Source: Holothuria scabra (lineage: Eukaryota > Echinodermata > Holothuroidea > Aspidochirotida > Holothuriidae). Taken from it: a stretch of DNA of 64,000 nt. The stretch is from NCBI GenBank assembly GCA_037179385.1, contig CM074185.1, positions 5,823,371 through 5,887,370 on the forward strand. The letters are read 5' to 3'. Positions 1-12,086 of the stretch are shown piece after piece; within the stretch, counting starts at the first letter, position 1; each line of letters starts with the position of its first letter. Position numbers and translations under genes: made by a program. The notes below the pieces were generated by a model, which saw nothing but the letters and a program-made list of their open reading frames with translations, was not told the DNA's origin and made no database searches.

Positions 1-2535
1 AAATTTTATCTAACGAGCTTTAAAATTCCAAGCATTCCCATATGGGGATGAGGAGGAGGGGGGGTCAACAACCTTAAACCACTCAACCATGAAGCTTATC
101 TGAAACTGTTAGGCCTACACCCTAAACAGTTTTCCTGCTCCCATAATTATAATTCCTCAGTACTAAAGGTTAAGACAATTGTAGTTTGTAGTGACAGCTA
201 TGATAACCTCTTTAAATTTAAAAATTTTGAAATTTAAATAATGGACCAAAGGAGATACTTTGAAATTGGAGGGTGGGGAAGAATATTGCTTAAAACAGCC
301 TCTCAGAAGACTTTTGTATACTTGGGGGTCCTTAGATGTAATTGGTAAAATTAATGACACTTTTCAATTAAAAAAGAAAAGGTGTCAGTAATTCGTCCTT
401 GTGAGGGATGGGAGCATCTTGAACTCCCTCACACCACTTTTGACTAAGGTGATTTAGCTCCCAGCCCCTGTTTCTCATGTCCATGTCAAAATTACAGTTA
501 CAGTTGTTTAGAAAGATTGTAGACTGGCATGATTTTAACAGCACCCAACAATATCACTGCACCAACTCAACATGTACCGGCATGTACTGTACCTTTACAG
601 TATGTTCCACGTATTTTCAAGAGAAAGGAGAGGTACGTGCATTTAGTGCAAACACAATCACCTATCACATTAATCCCTTAAAAAAATATTATTTCCTGCC
701 AAACAGGAAAGACCTAACTTTTTACTTTCAGTAGGATAGGGGTCTTTTTTGAGGGGGAAATTGTTTTCATTTGCAGGGGGTGGCAACCTTCATCCAGGGG
801 CATTTAGCTAGCTCCATAAAGCCCCTCATGAGGGCACTGCTTTAAGAGACTTGCTATAACGACACAATATCAAATAATTAACCTGTAAATGTCTTTATGT
901 CTTGATTCAATAGTGACAAATATTGCACTTCTGTGGCAGATTATTTTGTTTTACAGCACACTTTAAGCAAAAAGCCCCTGAAGGAGGTCTGTTCTTGCCA
1001 AGCATTATTGTGGTTGACTATTAGCTGTTTCACATAGCCTACAATTTAGTGTTCCATGTAATTCAGCATTTACTGGAATCAGTTGTAAGTAAAACTGAAA
1101 GCTGCATGTTGAGTGTTAAGTTGCGATATATACAAAATCTTTTGAGAAAGTTGCAACTTTTATTGTGCTTTTTTTCCACTCTAAAAAACATAAATACCAA
1201 ACTGTTTGCTGGACGGTTACTCTATGGGTCACAGTTGATTGAATTCAGTTACTGGAAACGGGTTCCATTCGGTTGTTTCATTAAGTTATTGTGCGAACTT
1301 TACCAACCGTGACACTTGAATGACCATCACAAACAATATGTTTGTACTTTTGGTGCACCATCATGTACTGTAGGCTACATGTACAACAGAACTGCAGTGC
1401 TAAAACTGAGCTGGAGGGGAATTCGACTCCTACTTTGCCTGTTCGTGTAAAGCAGAGCCAGTTGGCAGATTAGCAGTACGAGGCAACGCACACACAATGG
1501 CCCACTGTACAACTAGACTAACACTGTTGCACAGTTTAAAAAGCATGTATACACACAGCATGCTGTAACGGCCTGCCGAGTATAGCCACTGCCGTAACTA
1601 ATTTATGAAAGATTTAGCCACATTGAACAACCCACGTACTGTGTGAGTGCTAATACTGTACACAATACTGTACATTGTGTACACAGTGCAATGTACAGTG
1701 AATTTTGCTCAGACGCACATACCTATAGACAGGGTTTGGCCAGGACAGAAAATTCTGGGAGTCCAAATTGGACGTACTAGTGATATTCTTGCATTATAAT
1801 GTACTATTAATATGAGGCAATCTAGGGTTTGCACTGCTATCTGACTTAAACCTTGCCCCTATAGAGCCTTTATACTGGCCTAGGCTAGACGTACAGAAGT
1901 CAACTGGGAGGTGTCCAACAGAGCTGCCATAAACAACATTAATTCACATACTTACCTTCAGAATATTTCCAAAGCTTGGTAGATTCCATTCTTCTAGTTT
2001 GTCGGTCACGTTTGTTTGTAATTGTCAGATGTATTTACTTCGCTGTTCGCCATTTCTGCGTCTAATGTTGCTGCGACGGGCCGGATTGTCTAACGTTTAG
2101 TCAGGGTAGTTATCATAATTCACAATGGCTGGACAAATCAGCCAATCGGAAACGAGCTCGAGCAAAGATGGAATATATTAACCAGGATTAGTGGTGAAAG
2201 TCACCAGAATTTTGTTACGAAAGGCTTAACCAGGAAATTTTCTCCACGCATTTTTTAGAGTGATAGGCTCCCCAACGAGTTGTGAAACTTTTTTCTATTA
2301 AAGTATTCCTACCATACAAAATTCCAGAACACGAAATTGCAATAAAGGGATGAATTCAATGTACGTCAAAGGGCCAGGAGATTCTACTTCATGCCATATT
2401 GAAGCCCTTTGGGGCTACGAATTTTCTTGTACGCTCCACCTCAACCTATGATGGCATTCCGTCTTTGATAGTGAGACACCAACCCCCTCCCACTATGCCA
2501 AAAATCGTGGCTACGCAATCACTATGGGTTGGGTT
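1..2535. other. No gene recognised; sparse AT-rich sequence
   Basis: Only short open frames occur here and none has a recognisable domain or clear splice context. A perfect inverted repeat sits at 1667-1677 and 1689-1699 (arm ACTGTACATTG) in a stretch rich in TGTACA. At about 2395-2460 there is a short match to a dispersed repeat also seen near 17.2 and 55.7 kb (shared core resembling TTTTCTTGTACGCTCCAC). Confidence 0.6.
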
Positions 2536-2539
2536 TCAC

Positions 2540-2745
2540 TTATGCAGTTAGCGTCTTTAAATCCAAAATTCCATACGACTTGCAGGTGTGAGATCGGGAG
2601 TTTGAGTTCTTGCCGGTTCAAGCCAGGCCGTACCTAAAACATCAGATTCGGAACTACTGCCATTGTGCGTGGCGCTCAGCGTAAGCAATGGAGTATGGGT
2701 AAACAAGGAAGTGGGCATAACTGCGAAAAGCCTGAATTGAACAAA
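2540..2745 (+). repeat. Old tRNA-derived SINE copy
   Basis: A box-B-like GGTTCAAGCC at about 2617-2626 is followed by a body shared with the intact SINE at 42071-42297: the same order of a GGAAC-TACTGCC segment, a GTGCGTGGCGCTC segment, and a CAA..AAGTG..CATAACTG segment. The 3' part is diverged, and no tail or target duplication is visible. The boundaries are approximate. I infer an old insertion of the same family. Confidence 0.6.
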
Positions 2746-3765
2746 ACTCCATATAAGACCCATATAGGCAACCCAATGCACATTGTTGAGTTTCTGAAGC
2801 TGTTTCCATCAGTGAATGCGTCCGTCAGCTCAATCGAAAGGAAGAGTGGACCAGCAATAACTTCTTATGCATAGTCAGTTATAGAACTAGGCCTCCCCCC
2901 TACCGCCTTTTCCCATTGACTGTTCTAATGTTTGGGTCAACTTTGACGGGTTTTTGCCCCCCGGCTTTCTTCTCAGTGCTATAATTCAGTGTCGGGTTTA
3001 CCTGTGTAACAGGCTGGACGGCATATTCCTTTTCGGTCATATCCCTAAAGCCTGTCAAAGTGAACACCGAACTCTTTTGGATATTCATAGAAAAATGTGA
3101 CCTCGAGACTGGTTGAATGTTTGTGAATATTCACAAGATGGCAAATATCTGGTCCCGTGTAGTAGACCATACCACCCATGGAGTTGTTACGTCATTGCAA
3201 TACCAATCTCCTGGTAGTTCCTACTGCAAAGTGGTTATGTAACACGATGTTATCATAGGGCATCTCAGGTTTCAGTCTTAACTTCCGGTTTACGACAACA
3301 GGAGTATGCACACTCACTCAAAACGATAGCATGATTCATTAGAGAGTACATGAATAAATGATATTATGGTAATGAACTTTGCGTCTAAAACTGGACGCAG
3401 TCCTTTTCGCTTTGTCAGGAGGTGGTTTTGGAAGAAAAGAAGCTGAGAAAACCGCCGTCCGCTCCGCGGGTAGTGTTGGGTCTGACTGCATCTTCACATG
3501 TGTAGCATTCTTTCTATAAAAATGTATTGCAGTCTGCAACTGAAGATCATCGAGGTCAGATCGGAAATTTAAATAAGAAGGTGTGATGAAATGGAAAGCG
3601 TTTTTTCATTTTTATGTTGAGTAGAATAGAGTAGCAATAGCTACCACTACTTAGCTCCAAGCATTTTATCTTACTGTACCTTATTTGTATTTCTGCTGAA
3701 AATGGGAACCTAAACAGTTTTATCTCGTACCGAAAGCTCACATAGTAGATTGTGTCAAACTACTG
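2746..3765. other. No gene recognised
   Basis: The sequence between the SINE and the first duplicated block has only short frames on both strands. None shows a domain signature, and I see no clear repeat here. Confidence 0.5.
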
Positions 3766-4160
3766 TGACCCAGATTGGTCAGTCGCTGAGTGGGTGTGTC
3801 ATATTTCTCTAATGATCACCTGTCCGGTTTTTTCTGCAAACAACGAACGGCCTTTATACTTCCTGGTAATGAGAAACAGTTATGACATTGGTTTCCTGTT
3901 TTAATGAGAGCATATATTGATATCAGAGAGTTGACATGACTTGAGCCGTTCTAATATCGCTTGCCTTTCTCGGGAGTATGCTCGTTCCAAACACTATGCA
4001 GTGGTTTTTTTTTTTTTTTCAAAAACATGAAACATTGCGATTTTTATGAACACAAAGCGATAACCGCTACTTTTCAACGAATTAAAGGACTAGTTCCTAT
4101 GATTGCTATTCCGTCCCCCACGGCGTTTTGCAAGTGACACAATTGGACAATGAAATTGAT
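3766..4160 (+). repeat. Duplicated block, copy A (upstream of sushi exons)
   Basis: This stretch begins GTGACCCAGATTGGTC and shares a series of collinear short blocks with 6092-6600: the same opening, then GCCTTTATACTT, then TTGCCTTTC, then TTGATTGTC close to the end. Spacing between matching blocks is 2.3-2.4 kb. It reads as an old tandem duplication of the segment carrying sushi exons, with indels since. A + strand frame from about 4160 to 4390 could be another exon but has no recognisable domain. Confidence 0.55.
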
Positions 4161-4679
4161 TGTCTTCTGATCATGACAATATCACTGCAAGTTGTACCTC
4201 CTACAGTATAGTTCGTCTGACTGGAGTATTACACCGCAAACCTCAAAATGTTTTGACAAGTGGAATCTATAATTATTCAATTTTACAAGAAAATGTACGA
4301 TGTCTTATGACTGACCGTGGTCATATCAACACCATAGAAGTCAAATTAAAGTCAACCTTGGAAGCAAATAGTGATACTTCCATGATTTAACCAAGTGTAT
4401 GAGTCATTCTTCATCAATTCGATTGGAGCTATTCCTTGCAAAGATGTCAACCCAAGTGCAGTTCATCAAGGTCATTCCCAGTAATGAAGCTATCATTTGT
4501 TCTAAGTAGGGGTGGCCAAAGACCATTTGTTAATGTGAATCTTCCATTATTCTATCTGTCCTTTTCAACACAAATAATATAAATTCTGCTTTTTTCTAGT
4601 TTTTGGTTTGTTTGGGCTTATTTAGTATGTTTGCTCTACCTCTAGTAGTATTCTTCCCTTTGGTTTATATTTTTTTCAG

Positions 4680-4871
4680 TCCCGTGCCAGCCATTTCAAC
4701 TAACAAATGGGAGAGTCAGGTATTTTAATATCGATAATACTGAAACATCAAACCCCCGACACGGCGATATATTCAGGTTTATTTGTAGGACTGGATACGA
4801 TGCTACGGGACCAGCACAAACACTGTGTTGGAACGGCCAGTGGAACAATGAAGAACCTTTTTGCCAAGAAA
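4680..4871 (+). CDS. Sushi/CCP domain exon 1
   Basis: The exon encodes one complete sushi (complement control protein) module of 64 codons. Visible are the first Cys in a PCQP context, a second Cys in FICRTGY, a third in LCWNGQW, and the last in PFCQE. This is the usual four-Cys pattern with a Trp before the final Cys. It is preceded by a pyrimidine-rich tract ending TTTTTTCAG and followed by a strong donor GTAAGT. Both junctions are phase 1, the symmetric phase typical of shuffled extracellular modules. Such modules mediate protein binding in complement-like, adhesion and receptor proteins at or outside the cell surface. The rest of the gene was not found. The next exon, at 5303-5515, has the same phase and domain, so they probably belong to one transcript. 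The parent protein cannot be named. Confidence 0.82.
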
Positions 4872-5302
4872 GTAAGTTTAATTGGGCGTTTCTATAATGA
4901 AGAATAAAACTAAGTAAAAGGAGGATTGATTAGAAATGCTCGAGTTTCAAAGTCATTTAAGACGCCGAGTTGCTAAACACTTTCAAGATGGATCTGAAAC
5001 ATCTAGTAGGTAGATAAAAATTGGGTCCGTTTTGGGTCAACCCTTTGAATGCCCTTGAAGTTCATGGGGTCAAATTTTGAAAACGATATACATTCCTACT
5101 AACAGCGCTTTCATAAATTTATAAAATAACCGACACTGATTTGTCCGAGAAATTTACTATAATTTGTAAAGGCAGACCAATAGTTCAGTTCTTTCTTTGC
5201 TTCATTGTTTAAGAGTCGAAAAGCGATTCAGTAATTTATCAGCTATTTGATTCGTGACCAACCAGCTACAACAAAACATTGTTATAAACATTTCTATATT
5301 AG

Positions 5303-5515
5303 AACCATGTTACAAAGACGAATTGTTAGACGGTGTGTGGGAATGGGAGATACGGTATACCAATCTCAGGGGGCGAGATGAAACAGACAGACTTGCGTCA
5401 CCTGATACGGTAGCTACAATAGAATGTAGTACATTCGGTTTTGAAACATCGGGATACAATACCAGAACGTGTAGACGAGGAGAATGGAGTGGGACAAATC
5501 CATCATGTGAGAGAG
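5303..5515 (+). CDS. Sushi/CCP domain exon 2
   Basis: This is a 71-codon phase 1-1 exon bounded by an acceptor AG at 5301-5302 and a donor GTATGT at 5516. It encodes a second sushi module: Cys in EPCYKDE, Cys in TIECSTFGF, Cys in TRTCRRGEWSG, and a final Cys in NPSCER. The conserved Trp lies in GEWSG. The module is longer than exon 1 between Cys1 and Cys2 because of an acidic, charged insert around residues 10-35. Its polypyrimidine tract is weaker than that of exon 1. It lies 431 bases downstream of exon 1 in the same direction, as expected for neighbouring exons of one multi-sushi gene. No signal peptide, transmembrane segment or last exon is visible nearby. The gene could be intact and extend outside the window, or be a fragment. 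Confidence 0.8.
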
Positions 5516-6091
5516 GTATGTTTGGATACCAAAGAATTGTTCTAAGACATTGTGGTACAAATGAACATTATTCACTTGTATTAGGCATCAGATTGAATTT
5601 GTGCTGCAAAATTAAATAGCTACATATTATTTTAGTTTTCATATTGTTTGTTTTGAATCAATTTTTAAATTCAACAATTTTAAAAGACTGTCATTCGCAA
5701 AGGCACGTGGTTATGGCGTTTAATATTTATTTATTCATTATCGTCGATGCAATGTATGCTACTATTAACTAATCATGGTGACTATTATGTTGACAAGAAG
5801 TCATTTTATAAATTACTTAAATACTTTAAAATATTTTTCCAAACAATGTAGCCCTAGGCTTTATGCTCCAATTTTATTATCAAATCACCTCTAGTTGTGG
5901 CACAACACGGAATTGTATAAAAGGTATGACATCAGTGTGGAAATCAAACCAATTTGCACACATTATTCCAAATTCTTTCTTATTTAATCGTAACGTGTTT
6001 GTAATCTTACCGATCATGTGATTCAAACATACAATACAATGGAATACGAAAGCTGAAATAGGAGGCTCAACCATACTCCATTGAAAACAGT

Positions 6092-6600
6092 GACCCAGAT
6101 TGGTCCGTCACTGAGTAAGTTTGTCATATTTTTCTTTAGATCAGCTGTCAGGGCTCTCTACAGACCAGGGCTTTCATAATTCCCGGTGAAGAGAAAAGTG
6201 ATGGGATTGCCTTTATACTTTTCTGATCACAAAAATTGATACCGGGTAGTTAATCTTACGTAAACTCAAGTTTCGTTGGTGAAAACTGCCTTGCCTTTCC
6301 TCTGAACCATTTTTATTTGAAGAGAGAAACAGAGCACTCTCTCCGATTATAAAAGTGAAGTGTACGCATATTTATGAGCACCAATTTGTCATCTTTTTAA
6401 CCACAAAAAAATTCAATTTCGCTGTCCACGTTTGTAAAAACCCACAATCATCAAAAATCACATTTAAACTAATTACAATGAGGGAGTTTTTAAAGAGAAA
6501 TTCATGTATCATTGCTTAATTTTGAAAACAACTGGTGATGATCGTTTCGTGATTGTGCTTTAAGGTGGAGACTTCAAGTTGATTGTCATCTCTTTACAAA
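6092..6600 (+). repeat. Duplicated block, copy B
   Basis: This is the downstream partner of the block at 3766-4160, with the same opening motif and the same order of short conserved segments separated by small indels. The two copies flank the sushi exons, so the duplicated unit is about 2.3-2.4 kb. I found no third sushi exon after copy B before the assembly gap. Confidence 0.55.
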
Positions 6601-7892
6601 ACTTGTTTTTCATTTAATAGGAAAGAAGTACTGTTTGATGACGACATGTTTGCTCTTCACTAGCCTTGCTGGTTGTAAAACCTTGAGCCCCTGTTCGAAA
6701 GTACACCAACAACTAACACGTTAGGCTTGAACAATGACGCTGACGATTTGAGTAAATTACGTTCAATAAATTCCGACTCCGTTGTAGCCACATGTATATC
6801 ATTTGTAACATGCATCTCACACTGTTCCTCTTCTCTTCAAAGCTTGGCTAAGCAGACTATTCACAATTCAGTTCGTTAAAACACTGAATTAATTAAACGA
6901 CTAGACTCTGTCACTCTGTCTGTCATCCTGTGCAAATACAACGATTCAAAGATTTCTAGGCCAGATCCCCTAATCAAGTCACACTAACAAGGTGTATTTT
7001 ACCCCACTGTATGTGTTTCATCCTGCTAGCATATTGTGTAAGTACAAAACCAACCAAACTTAACAATTACAGGGAACTTCGCTGTTCTCTTATTTCTTCG
7101 CAACAAAAATAATTTGGAACATCTCACCATAAAGTATAAATAAAGTATTTCGATCATTAAAAATAAAAGGCCAGTTCAGCCCTAATGGACTCATATTCAA
7201 ATTAAACTTGCGACATTTCTCTGGCGCAGTTACCAATGTGTTGGCAACCTGTCTACTAGCTTTTATTTACATGAAACACTCTCCCAACTTGTCATCTGCC
7301 AACACACTATTGTAATACAACCTCACAATTAAAGACAGGGAAATAGTGTGACAAGTTTATGTTTTCTTAGTTTAGTCTGTTGCAAATGCTTAAAGCCCAT
7401 ATCAATGAAATGCACTGAAGTAATTAAAATTGTCAGGCTCGAGGGATTTTGAAAAGGGAGAGATGGACTTTTGAAGTACTATCTAAACGTAACGCAATCA
7501 TCCGTTGACGCGAAGCGTTTAGAAAATTTAAACAAAAATCACCGTCCTCAATCAAAACCTAAGCAGTCGTAATTTGTTGCATTTTCGAACAAAATTTACA
7601 CCTCAGTAAAATGAGCAAAAAGCCTTTAGAAATTTTTCTACTAGGAAAGCCTGCCAAGTCTGTTTGTCCTCGATTAAATGAAGTAATCAAGAGGGCAAAC
7701 GCGTCTGTAGTTAACTCACCTTCGGTGAACAAATACACAGCCGATGCATTTTAAGTACCCTTTAAAGTTCTCACACTGTGATTGGTGATCGCTAAAAATT
7801 AAACCTTATTTCCTTGAACAATTCGTCCAGAATTCTGCCATGCTGCTTGAAATGTTGGCGAGGCTGCACTGTTATATAAAAAAAATCCTGAT
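6601..7892. other. No gene recognised up to the assembly gap
   Basis: AT-rich sequence without frames that resemble a known domain and without obvious repeats. It may be intron or intergenic DNA of the sushi gene. Confidence 0.4.
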
Positions 7893-7992
7893 NNNNNNNN
7901 NNNNNNNNNNNNNNNNNNNNNNNNNNNNNNNNNNNNNNNNNNNNNNNNNNNNNNNNNNNNNNNNNNNNNNNNNNNNNNNNNNNNNNNNNNNN
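7893..7992. other. Assembly gap (100 N)
   Basis: Exactly 100 undetermined bases, the conventional length for a scaffold join of unknown size. Sequence on its two sides should not be assumed contiguous. Translated frames crossing it are meaningless. Confidence 0.99.
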
Positions 7993-8149
7993 CACCGTCC
8001 ACTCTCGTCCCTACACGCGGACACCCACTCACTGCCTCTATTAGTCAATCAGCTAGAGGCTCGGTGTTATTAGGTCAAGTGAAGAAACTCAAAGCTCTCA
8101 TTGAGTAGGACAAGAGGGAAATTACAAATTGTGGGTAGATGCGCATGGT

Positions 8150-8448
8150 CGACGCGCACTGTTTAACAAGGTGTCTCTTGATTGGATGTTGTCATTGTAT
8201 TGTATCGATTGTGTTCTTTTTTTAGGGTATGGGGTTGGGTTAGGACTAACGTTAGCCAGTGAGGAAATATCTTGTTTAACAGCGCGTATCGCCCCATACG
8301 CACTGCTTAACAAAGTGTTTCTTGATTGGCTGTTTCCATTGTGTTTTATCGATTGTACTTCTTTGTTCGGGTTAGAGATAAGGTAAGGGATTAGAGGTTA
8401 TCGTTTGCCAGTTAGTGATTTTTCATGTTTAACAGTGCGCATCGCCCC
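8150..8448 (+). mobile_element. Two abutting MITE-like copies sharing a palindromic junction
   Basis: Two units of about 150 bp lie head to tail (about 8150-8292 and 8293-8448). Each starts with a form of GCGCACTGTTTAACAAG and ends with a form of TGTTTAACAGCGCATCGCCCC, which are inverted complements. Inner sequences also match (TTTCTTGATTGG, then TATCGATTGT, then GGGTTAGGG). The junction near 8273-8310 is a long imperfect palindrome formed by the end of one unit and the start of the next. A third copy is at 54313-54466. No open frame is present, so this is a non-autonomous TIR element. The superfamily is not determined. Confidence 0.7.
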
Positions 8449-9780
8449 AAATTGTTGCTCGCATCATTTTTTATGAAGTACGGTCAATATCTTTAGCAGT
8501 TACAACTCAGCGTAGGAATATCCTGTGAAAATGAGACGTGGACAATTTGAATCCATGTTTGGATCAACTGTTGTTATACATTTACATTTTTCATATGGGA
8601 CTTGTTTGAGTACACTTTAAATAAACACACGCCCAATAATATTGGATTTCCTAAACACACAATCATCTCAAAGCTTTTCCCGTCAAAGATGGTAAGAACT
8701 TTCAAAAAAGTACTACTGAGGAACGTTTCTAGAGGTGAATTAGGGACTACAGCCCTGCCCCCTTCCAGAAATAAAAAATAAGAGAAAGAGTGGTGAATTT
8801 CATGGTTCCAGTAAAACCTGAACGAGCTTAAACTTGTGCATTTCAATCTTTTGGACGGATTTGTTTAATTCGCGTGACAATTGTTTGGGTTTTTTGGCTT
8901 TATTCTACATGGCATGCAAAATACTGTAAGGCTTTCTTTGAAGGCAGTTTTTCGCTTGTGTGCCAAACTTTTCATTGGTGCAGATCTTTGATTGACATCG
9001 ACAAACTTAAAAACGTATTTCTTGGTCGTAATATGTATCGCTGAGGAACAGCACATTTACTAAATGAGTCGTATTTGACGCTACTAGACTAGAAAAATGC
9101 CTTTCCTATTGTAAGAGTAGGCCGATTTCAAAAGAAAGAAATGTTTGCCCAGTTTATATATATATCTTTCGGCGGGTGTCAATTTCCAGTGGTTTAGTGG
9201 GAGCCATGTTCCTTGACAGAAGTGTGCATGTGAAAATCAATTATAGTCATGATCTGTTAGTAACCGAAGTTGTTGCTTGGGATAACCCCAAAGATAGTTT
9301 TAACTGGACGCAGACGAAGACTACTGCAAAAGAAATCATAAGTAGTTACATGTGATACTTGAAGGCTAATACTCACCCCAAACTACAATTTTTGTAGTAA
9401 ATTCTCAATTGGCACAGCTCTTTGATTAACAGCAAGCCACACAAACTATTCTTTACTGAGAGTGTTTGATTACACATTGGGGTCTTGTATACTCACCTGA
9501 GGCAATTAAGTAAATTGTGCATAGTATGGACGAGGTTTAGGCTTTTAATCATTGGAGTGTCCAGGACTAAAGGAACCAATCGTTTATAAATGAAAATACG
9601 TAGTTAAAGTGAGCCAGGTGGGATTTATGCTGGAATTTTATGATTTTTAGCGAACAGGTGTTTGTGCCTGGAATTTGTAGATAATCAAACACGCGTACGA
9701 ACCGTTGTAATGATTTTAAACGCATTCTGTAAACCGGCATTTTAATCACATGAATAAAATAAAAGCGAATATAAAAAGGG
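8449..9780. other. No gene recognised
   Basis: Several short open frames on the minus strand (for example 8574-8846) lack any recognisable domain and have transposon-like, low-complexity composition. No RNA gene or clear repeat is seen. Confidence 0.45.
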
Positions 9781-10345
9781 TATTTATTTATTTCAGTGGG
9801 GTATTTAAACTTAACAGTGTCGCCCTCAGTCGGCACCAGGTTTTCAAAAGTTGGGCGGTATAAAGAAGGGCAAAGGAAAATATGGGGAACCAAACACAGC
9901 GAAAAGGTTTGTGAGTGGGGTCTGCCTTAGGGCCCCTAATGGGATAAAAGGGAAAGCTAATCGTTGCTGCCGAGGGCGACGCTCTCTCAAGCCGGTTTTG
10001 GGGTATCTCGGGAAGAAAAGTTTGCCCTCTCATTAGATATATTTTTCTTCAACAATTGGTTTTTTTCGAAGGTATCCTGTTGGATTCCATCATAGGAAAA
10101 CCCCGGTTGGGGTTCAGGCGACAAGCCCCAGGTTTGAATTTTTAGTATAGCTTGGAGTGATAAGTTACTTTTCTTAATAGTTAAATCAGGTAAAACATTA
10201 GGGGTATCGAGGAAAAGGCTCTTGCTGGGAGAAAAATTACCTCTCTTAATAGGTAAATAAGGTTGAAGATTGGGGGGGGGGGGCACCAGGACAAAGGCTT
10301 TGATTGGGATAATATGTCGCCCTTGCGCCCTGGTGCCGTCCCTGG
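9781..10345. repeat. Probable transposon remnant with inverted GTCGCCCT motifs
   Basis: GTCGCCCTCAGTCGGCACC lies at about 9820, a complementary CCGAGGGCGAC at about 9969, and a related GTCGCCCTTGCGCCC..GGTGCC at about 10317. The repeated inverted GTCGCCC...GGCACC ends, together with a poly-G tract at 10269-10280, suggest remains of one or two TIR elements. No target duplication could be fixed, so the limits are approximate. Confidence 0.35.
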
Positions 10346-12086
10346 TTGACTGCCACACATGTTATGCAGACAAGGAAGGGCAGTGTACAAGCCCAAATAT
10401 CTGAGTAAGCGTCATGTGGTTTTGATTTTTCTCATAGACTTTTTTGAAAATAAGTTGAAATTAACATTAAAAAAATCATCGCCCTGGCATCTAAACATAG
10501 AATGTACACGAAACGATGGAAGGGGAATATTATGTTTATGTGTCCCGAACATTCAAGACGCACAGATTGTCCCTTCTCGTAGCAAAAACCTTCAGTGTCC
10601 CTGTGCATTAAAAAAAATTCAGGGACCGTCCTTCAGTCTCTAATTCAACGTCGATTGCCTTGACTTTACTAAGGGTATCTGTCGAGTCGCAGATTTGTGG
10701 GGAGGAATGTATTATCAGTGGTTCACAAATATCGACAAAAATAATCACAATGGACAGAGTTCTGAGTACAAACTGAATGCTATGCGGTAGGCTATAATTA
10801 TGAAATGTTCTTCTAACACATGCAAATAAAAATACATTTTCTTCACTTGGTGGCCAGTAGCTAAGCCATTAACTCTCAGTACCAAAGAATATACATTCAC
10901 TTATACAAGCTGCAGCTACGCGAAGGCCCAAACTGTGAGTGTCCAATATCTAAGTCGCAAAAGCTAAAGCAAGTGTTTCTATTGATAAAAAATAAGGTGA
11001 AATAGAGCTGAACCGGAACGTTTGGTTTGAGAAACACAGAGGTACACTTCACAATTTTGGATACATCGCCTCAGTAAAATACTGATGTTATGCGATGTTA
11101 CGTTTATATGTTCCCGGCAGCCACGCTAGAAACGTTTGTGACAACTTGAACAAATCGTGGTTGGCCGTCCGTGTTTACGAGCGAACGCAAAGTATAGTAG
11201 CCGCTTTATGGACTCATTGCAGTGTTTTGTTTGTGCGCCTTGTTGGTTTTGTTACTTTGAAAGTGTTTGTAAATTAAAAGGCGTTAACCATGAGAACAGA
11301 TTATTTATCTGGTTTCATTACACGTTGAGGCATATTAATGGAAGGATATTTCAATTGCATGGTTCTTCGAACGACTGTATGGGGTTCTCAGAAGCCGTTT
11401 CTATAGTTTTTGTCAACTGCCGTTCTTTATGGTATGGTCGTTACCCTTCCTTTTTGCAGTTTGAGACATCCGAGCAATCTGTTTCTTGAAAAGAAGGCTG
11501 CCATATACTGCCTTTTTTGATAATCTATCACCCTGTGTCAATAAATGTTAATTTTCAAAGGATGAATTTTTCTTGCACATCAAACGCAATATCTCCGTTT
11601 AATTAAATAGAATTACCTTTAAAAACGAATATAATACCTCAAACAACCTAAAACCCAGGAGTTTAAAGAGGCCCTGAACCTCAAGCGATGGGGCCTCGTG
11701 CGTCGGAACCGACGCCATGATTGAAATCTAGCAGTGCCCCCCCCGCCCCGCAAAACTGTTGTGCCCCGTGCCCACCCCTATAGAAACAAAAGTTCGGCAC
11801 AGCCACTGACTGGACAGTGGCTAAGTTCATTGTGTGATTGTTGAGTTAATGGCGTAAGAGTGTACTCAAGCCTAACTTAGTCACTCCATAAACTCAACAA
11901 TCAACATAAAAGAAAAGCACCAAATTTCAAGTTCAACGATAAATTTCTAGACAAACCGACATGCTGGTATTTCAATCCAAATATTCTTCCTCAGAAAGTA
12001 CACACACCCAAAATTTGAAATCCTCCCAAATATATTTGAAAGGGGGGCCCCTTCCTGTGCTTTTGAGAGTATTGGCAGCATTAGTC
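10346..12086. other. No gene recognised; one hairpin
   Basis: Short frames only (for example 11095-11489 on +), none convincing. An inverted repeat lies at 11836-11852 and 11886-11902 (arm GATTGTTGAGTTNATGG, 16 of 17 paired, 33-base loop). It could be a decayed small transposon. The stretch from about 11900 to 12086 would hold the 3' untranslated region of the minus-strand protease gene; I see no AATAAA in it on that strand. Confidence 0.5.

Noticed and set aside
7792..8073. Three open frames spanning the N run
   Set aside because: They exist only because N codons are not read as stops.
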